From the NCBI GenBank assembly GCA_039619475.1, contig CM077116.1:19961443-20025442 (forward strand): a DNA stretch of 64,000 nucleotides, written 5' to 3'. Position 1 is the first letter of the stretch; the number at the start of each line of letters is the position of its first letter. The position numbers and the translations under genes are program-made. Origin of the DNA: Icerya purchasi (lineage: Eukaryota; Arthropoda; Insecta; Hemiptera; Monophlebidae). Shown piece after piece: positions 58,691 through 64,000 of this stretch. Under the pieces are notes generated by a model. The model did no database searches and was not told where the DNA came from. It worked only from the letters and a program-made list of their open reading frames with translations.

Positions 58691-59351
58691 GCCTAAGGTA
58701 ATTAAAGGGGCCGCAATCGGAGCAGAAATTTGTTATCATTATTTTCATGCTACCAGGCGAGGCATCTGTTCATTTCGCTCAATAAAAGCTTTCCAAGACA
58801 CGCGGAATAAGTAATGTTGTAGAAGAGATGGAAAAGTTCTTATTAAGGATTGAAATAATTATGAAGAAATTTTCAAAAGGAAGAAAAACATCTATTGGAC
58901 AGAAATTAAAGGCATGAAGAAGGATTCCTAATGAGAAGTTGGAAAAATTTTTGAATAAAGGATAAAATGTAATCTATACCGGGAGCGGAACTATTTGATT
59001 TATTTAAGGATAGTCGGAGTTTATCAAAGCTAATGAAATAGGAGACGGGAAAAGTGATGATAAGAAATTTGAGGTGGATTTCTTTTTTGAAGGCTGATAA
59101 CAAGAAGTAATAGAATTTAAAAAGGGATGCTATTTAGATAAATTAATACGAAGGATGAAGAAGCAAGTTCGAATGCTCTGGTTATTTTCTATTTTTTGTT
59201 TGAAAGTAGTTGAAGCAGGCAGGTGGAACAAAATATTTATTAGTATAAACACGTTCGGCAAGTGAATCTCCCTCCGTTTTCCTATCAGCTGTATGAGTTC
59301 TGATTTAGCTTTTCTAATCGACACTAAGCCTATCGAATAGAAAATTACCAC

Positions 59352-61163
59352 CCTGCACGACGTGGACGTACAGAACTCACGTGGTTGTTGTTTCGTTTCT
59401 CCGTTGGTGGGATTAGCACCATGGACGGTCGAGTGACTACTTCCTAGAGAAGGTGTCTCTAGTTACAACAACCTGTGCCTCGCAGGGCATTTGATAAGTA
59501 ACGGAAATAAATCGTTTAACAAATTTTAACAGTAATGAATTAGTTACCTCTGCACTCATTTCTGAAGCCATACGATTTCAAAATACGAACAGCTTTGGAT
59601 CTGTCCTTTTAATTTTTCACGATTTTCAGTTTTTTTTCATGGAAAGAACAATCTGTTAGAAGTATAAAACGGGAAGTCCTTTAGTTTATATATTTTTTTT
59701 CTGCTCTCTTTTCAAAAGAACAATCTTGGCTTTTCTAGATACAACATTCGAAAATAATATGCTAAATGCTACCGAATTGCGACATATTGATATATTTGTT
59801 GTCTGTTAGCTATTTAATTTTTTTGAGCTATAGCAAAGTTCTTGTTTGGTTAAATAAGACAGAAACTATTTTTAAATAAGTTAAAAACGCGCCTAATTAA
59901 ATTTTCCCCGCTTTATAAAATTAAATACAATTACAGAAATTGTTGTTGCGAAACCGACAATTTTTTATTTGAACGCAAGAAATGTGTCTATAACCAGTTA
60001 AAACTAATTGCGCAGAAATAATAAAACGTCACAGTATTCGGATAAATTGTTTTTCGATTATTTCCTATCACGAAACTTTCGCGAAATATTTAATAATGAG
60101 TAATTATATTTTTTCAATTATCTGTTACACAATCGAAATGCCTGCGGAATATTCGATTCTCTCCGAATTAAACATATTGTCTAGACCAGTTATAGCGAAA
60201 TCATGTCCTGCGCGTAAGCAACTGCGTCGATAGATTCACGCGTGTAAATAATTAGTAATAAAAAACAGTTTCTCCCGAGGAAAAAATTATGATTAAAAAA
60301 AAACTGAAATTTAAAATACATACATACGATATTTTGCATCAAAAATTTAGTTGAATATTAGTACTTTGATCACCTTTCATTAATTCATAAAGTGGCTACT
60401 TTGTTTCAAAATGAATTTTCCTAAATTATTGCAATTATCAAAATTTTTTCAGCTGCTCTTCTAACGTAGAAAATAATAGCCATATCGAATAAAATCGCAC
60501 ATGATTTCCAAATATTTCGCAATATGTTTTTATCATATCCCGATACAGAGTAATGTCGACGTTAAAATCTGAAATCACTTAAAATTTTTACTTCTCGTTA
60601 AAAAATGAACACAAAATTCGCTACAATAACTTCCTGTTTTTTCGACTACGCATGTACTAGAGTTTTACAATTCATTTTAATAATTCTTTCAAGTTCTATT
60701 TCTATCTCCCAATTCCTTGATTTTTCTCCCGGTTTTCAGAAAGTTACCACACTGATTTAACAAAATTTTTATTTCGTGCTATAAACCCTTTTGTTTTCTA
60801 TTCCACTGCTACTTAATAACAGGTTCTTAAATAATATCGTATTACAATAAATTCCCACTATTTAGTTTAACTGCAAAGTTCAAGAAACATGTTTTTTAAA
60901 ACATTATTAAAAGAAAAAATACATCATTCGAAGGAAAAACTAAATCAGCTATTGCAGTGCAGTTGGTTAAAATATACAAACAAAAAATTTCACTTGTACT
61001 AGGTTAATTTCCATAGTTGACGAGCTCCCTGCATAAACATTCGTTGAATTAAACTTACGACCCTTTTTATTATTAGAATGAGACTTAAACCGTTTATTAC
61101 TAACATTGTTAAAGATTTTGGGATCCAAACTTTTTTTATCCGTATTTATGTAGGTTATTTTTC

Positions 61164-61165
<2 letters not shown>
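59352..61165. other. A+T-rich DNA without recognisable gene
   Basis: The stretch 59,355-59,500 has balanced base composition and might be the 5' part of LINE-B copy 8, but shows no motif. The rest is anonymous. Confidence 0.45.
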
Positions 61166-61199
<34 letters not shown>

Positions 61200-61208
61200 T
61201 GAAAGCAA

Positions 61209-61255
61209 CATCCTGTACCGTGTTTAACTGCTGTGGCTATTACAGTACGAAGATG
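61209..61255 (-). promoter_or_regulatory. LINE-A 3' UTR stem-loop, copy 3
   Basis: On the minus strand CATCTTCGTAC pairs with GTACAGGATG (4+4 pairs around a small internal loop), enclosing TGTAATAGCCACAGCAGTTA and the following AACACG. The loop differs from that at 26,761 at only three or four sites, whereas the stem arms are different. Confidence 0.72.
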
Positions 61256-61267
61256 CGCAGTTTCTTT

Positions 61268-62227
61268 TTATAGATATCTGATTATTCCGCTAGTTCTGAT
61301 AAATTGTGTTATGGATAAAATTGCATCGGGGGAATTCTCAAGAATGTTGGTGACTGTTTTGTTATTAATTGAAAGGGGCCGGTGAGGTGATAATGCTGGA
61401 CAGTCGCATAGTATATGAGGAGTTGAGGGAGCAACAGCTTGGCCACAGAAAGGACAATTCGTAGGAGAGGGGGTTCTTTGCAAAATAAAATTATGCGACA
61501 TGGCCGTATGGCCTATGCGCAAGCGGCTAAGTGCACAGAAATCTCTGCGGGAGATGCTTTTTTCTGGCCACCATGGTTCCGTTGAGGGTTTAATTAACCT
61601 CGAGAAAGTCTGACACGAGGACCAATGGGTTTTCCACGAGGACATGAGATTATTCAAGATTATGTTCGAGAGATAAGGTGGAGGTGGGCTGTTACTAGGC
61701 GAGGGGCAATATATTTCTGCTCGGGCGGATGTATCGACGCGTTCATTTCCAGGAATCCCTGCATGGCTGGGCGCCCACAGAAAGGATACGGAGCACTGTC
61801 TCTTAATAAGTTCGTATAATACCTGCTGGGTTCGAATTGCTACAGGATGTTTGGTGAGGGGATTAGAAATTGTCAATAAGGCCGCGGATGAATCAGATAC
61901 CAGCAGGGCTTTCTGTGATGTAGGCTCTGTAAAAAGAAAATATTCCAAACAGAAAAATACTGCGTATATTTCAGCATCCAGTACCGAGCAATTGTCATTC
62001 AGTCGAATGCTTCGAATTACGTCGCAGACTTCAAAGGAACAGGCGGTTGGGGAAGAAGTAGCCTCTGGGGTAGCAGCCTTGGCAGCATCCGTGTAGAAAA
62101 AGAGGTGGTCGGGGTATTTTTGCATTGTTGCTGTTGTCAGCTGAACGATATTCGGATGCAGGGGTTTATTATACTTCGTCAGGGAAAAGTTAACATCAAT
62201 GTTTAAAGGGGCCCACGGCGGAATCAT
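61268..62227 (-). pseudogene. LINE-A ORF2 C-terminus: intact RNase H domain
   Basis: An uninterrupted 319-codon frame. It opens in spacer text (MIPPWAPLNIDVNFSLTKYN). The four RNase H acidic residues are present: FFYTDAAKA, VLDAEIYAVFF, ALLVSDSSAAL and WAPSHAGIPGNERVD. Then EPWWPEKSISRRDF, LSRLRIGHTAMSH and the knuckle CPFCGQ...PHILCDC (CX2CX9HX4C) follow. A stop lies about 50 bases upstream of the Met, and the RT is missing, so the Met is not a native start. RNase H would remove RNA from the RNA-DNA hybrid during LINE copying. It is the best preserved RNase H in the window but is listed as a pseudogene because it is a fragment. Confidence 0.88.
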
Positions 62228-62559
62228 GATGTTAGGAGCTTTTTCAGTATTGATCGTATTGGTTTCGGTGAATTATTTGTTATGGTTATATTATTGGTTA
62301 GTTTAGGTGAACTATCTTGTCTATTAATTTTTTTTAGAATAGTGCGATTTGTTTTTTTTTCCTCATCGAAAGAAAAAAAAATAACCCGGTTCAAGTAGAA
62401 ATTTTGAAATAGAAATTAATTAATTTGAATCGATATATCCTATTTTTCTTGTAGGTTCGGATTTAATAAAAGGGATAACGTGACATCTATTATCTTGATT
62501 ATTCTATGAAATAGGTGGGAAATTAGTTTCTTCAAATCGGAGAGAAAAACGATTTTTAA

Positions 62560-63508
62560 TAACGGTATTAAAATAGAGGTTTTCTTAACAATAAAGAGGA
62601 GGTAACTCTAATGAAGCTTCTTAGAAACTGAGGTGGTGCGTAGCCATCAGTTCGTTTATTTCGGTTTGCCTTTTTATTTTTAGACACGAATTATCTGTAG
62701 CCATGTGTTGATTTTTACAAAACGTACAAATTGATAATGGATTAGTGCAAGCTTCCTCTGAATGTTCAATTCCTCCATAACGAAAACACCTAGAGTTGCC
62801 GTTACACTATCTTGCTAGATGATCGTATTTTAGATATCTGAAACACTGGCGCGTATGACGGACAAAGGATTCAAAAAGAAACCTAATGTTTCGTAAAAAT
62901 ACATATGATGGTGAAGATTGATCTTCAAACGAAAACAGTACGAAGAATAAGGAACATATTTAAATTTGTTATTAACGTTGACTCATCTATTTAATTACCT
63001 AATATTATTAACTACAAATGGATAGGAGTCAATCACTTCAATCATTTTTGGTCTTCAAAATATTCAATATCAGCGCCCTTAACACCAAATCGCGAGCCTT
63101 CTATATCCGTTCATTTTAAAGGGATTGCAAGAGATTAAATTATTAGTAGAATATGGCTGCGACAAATGAATAATCAATCCATTTAGCCCTACTGTCTTAA
63201 TTTCTTTAATACTTTCCTTATATTATTTCTTTTTAAAATTTCAGCGATTTTCAAAGCACCATTAGCTACCTTGTTTGATTCGAGTTGGTAGACTTTTTCA
63301 AAAAAAAATTTACAACTTTTATCGCCTTAAACGAAATCTGTATCAGTAGGATAAATATTAGAATAATTATTACGAGATTCTCTAAGTACAGAATTGTTTG
63401 TGTATTAATTGTTTTATTAAAGGTGTTTTTATGATTATCATTGTTATTACCGATATAATTATTCGTCTTATTAGGATTTCCTCTAATATTATTATCATTA
63501 TCAAGCAC
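62560..63508 (-). pseudogene. LINE ORF1 (gag-like) remnant with zinc knuckles
   Basis: At 62,845-62,684 on the minus strand one frame reads CFRYLKYDHLAR, stop, C, then CFRYGGIEHSEEAC, then CTFCKNQHMATDNSC. This is the triple CCHC cluster of insect LINE ORF1 proteins, with Cys-to-Tyr changes in the first two knuckles and one in-frame stop. Upstream text at 63,266-63,508 is Asn/Thr-rich with no clear fold. Such proteins coat the LINE RNA. The sequence is decayed, older-looking than the RNase H frame downstream. Confidence 0.75.
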
Positions 63509-63558
63509 TCTGCAGATTCTTTAAACTTAATTAATTGAGCCGTATGTGGGATACTGAT

Positions 63559-64000
63559 CTAACTGTCGTTGTCGTTAGTATTGATTGTAATATTATTTAC
63601 CTCAACAACCAATGCATTGTTACCTGCTTCAGTATACTGATGAAGGGATATATATACAACAAATAAAAAAGTAAAAAGAGAAGTATAAGATGTTAAAATC
63701 ACTCGGAATCCTTCAAACGGCAAGTTAGCCAAAGATGATATCAGAGGCACTATGCGATGAGTAGGGCGCTGAAGAGCAAAAGAAGGGCACTCCAGAAGCA
63801 GGTGATTTTTGTTGAAAAAGCAAGCGGGAGGGAACAAAAGTTTCATTCAAAAAGAGGCTCGCAATCGAGTAAAAGATGATCTTGCGTCAGAGAAATATGT
63901 CTGATGTGGAGTTTTGATGGGTTCTAGGAAGGTCAGAATGAGGGAACCAGGGGTCAATGCCGTATTTTATCTCCCTCAGAAAGCAAGCTTGTTTGGAGAA
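63559..64000 (-). pseudogene. LINE zinc-knuckle C-terminus, runs off the window
   Basis: On the minus strand, from the right edge: DPWFPHSDLPRTHQNSTS, then, after frameshifts, FPPACFFNKNHLLLECPSFA (about 63,775-63,840) and a further 60 codons. HLLLECPSFA is the same as the LINE-A C-terminal knuckle (NHLLLECPSFAVPR) at 26.6 kb, while PWFP-type linker text recalls LINE-B. It is an RNase H-bearing LINE tail of uncertain subfamily; its upstream part lies beyond the window. Confidence 0.65.

Larger units (their letters stand above)
56470..59351 (-). pseudogene. LINE-B copy 8: degenerate RT and RNase H with insert
   Basis: On the minus strand the RT start reads LRLSLNKSNSSAPGIDYI (about 58,985-59,030), then ITYSACLGKLLLSEMNRCLA near 58,760-58,815 (the YRPISLSxCLGKLLE block). 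Homology stops near 58,690. After an insert of about 1 kb, RT thumb-like text resumes at 57,219-57,470 (VPAIQILRCLLRHRFIIDRL). RNase H follows as YIFTDGLK (about 57,045) with a split Asp block (LVLRLKVPIVFF, about 56,900). Stops and shifts are frequent; no tail is recognisable near 56,470. Confidence 0.65.
61166..63510 (-). mobile_element. LINE-A copy with ORF1 and RNase H but no RT
   Basis: Minus strand, 5' to 3': a decayed ORF1 with zinc knuckles (63,508-62,560), a short junction, the RNase H part of ORF2 (62,278-61,268), a 3' UTR with the family stem-loop and a 33-base poly(A) tail (plus-strand T run, 61,166-61,198). The endonuclease and RT, normally about 2.5 kb between these parts, are absent. 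Either one element suffered an internal deletion or a truncated LINE-A landed beside an older ORF1 fragment. The much better state of the RNase H part favours the second. Confidence 0.7.

Noticed and set aside
1..64000. CRISPR array, rRNA operon, riboswitch or prokaryotic operon
   Set aside because: No regularly spaced direct repeats, no rRNA-like sequence and no ribosome-binding-site-led gene clusters; the content is that of an animal nuclear genome.

Overview
The window reads as nuclear DNA of an arthropod, most probably an insect. It is strongly A+T-rich, has many poly(A)/poly(T) and (TA)n tracts, and is full of degenerate animal transposable elements: non-LTR retrotransposons, mariner, Tigger/pogo and Mutator/Phantom-like elements. 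I found no bacterial operon, rRNA gene, intact tRNA gene, CRISPR array or host protein-coding exon that I could defend. The segment is most simply intergenic DNA or one or more long introns, and nearly every recognisable coding signal belongs to a mobile element. The order (perhaps Hemiptera) cannot be fixed from the sequence. | Layout: 1-6.7 kb is mostly plain A+T-rich DNA with a CR1/L2-type reverse-transcriptase (RT) fragment next to a perfect-looking 176-bp palindrome. 6.8-12.1 kb holds three fragments of RNase H-bearing (I/Jockey-type) LINEs. I call these two families LINE-A and LINE-B. 12.1-24.4 kb is largely anonymous, with a MITE-like pair of ends, one hAT-like end and one more LINE-B fragment. 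24.4-28.2 kb is a Mutator/Phantom-like DNA transposon with a 2.2-kb LINE-A copy nested inside it. 28.2-29.7 kb is another LINE-B copy, itself interrupted by an RTE/R2-like 3' end. 35.8-37.1 kb is a decayed mariner. 41.6-47.2 kb is a Tigger/pogo element split by a young LINE (LINE-C, CR1/L2-like) with an uninterrupted ~1000-codon endonuclease-RT frame. 47.9-49.2 kb is a complete-ended mariner with perfect 30-bp inverted repeats but a deleted first catalytic Asp. 50.4-51.8 kb holds two LINE-B copies head to head. 52.8-53.5 kb holds a tRNA-derived SINE followed by a truncated LINE-C tail. 55.6-59.4 kb holds two convergent LINE-B copies, one carrying a ~1-kb CpG-richer insert. 61.2-63.5 kb is a LINE-A copy with RNase H and a zinc-knuckle ORF1 but no RT between them. 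63.6-64.0 kb is one more LINE fragment running off the edge. | How the pieces relate: the three LINE-A 3' ends share a stem-loop whose loop is conserved while its stem changes in a compensating way. This looks like the RNA signal recognised by the LINE-A RT. LINE-B and LINE-C copies likewise share family-specific 3' ends. The insertions give a relative chronology: LINE-C after Tigger, LINE-A after Phantom, RTE-like after LINE-B. Only the LINE-C ORF2 looks close to intact, and even there the endonuclease SDH motif reads SDY. No previously undescribed defence or metabolic system is visible; the novelty lies in the transposon structures.
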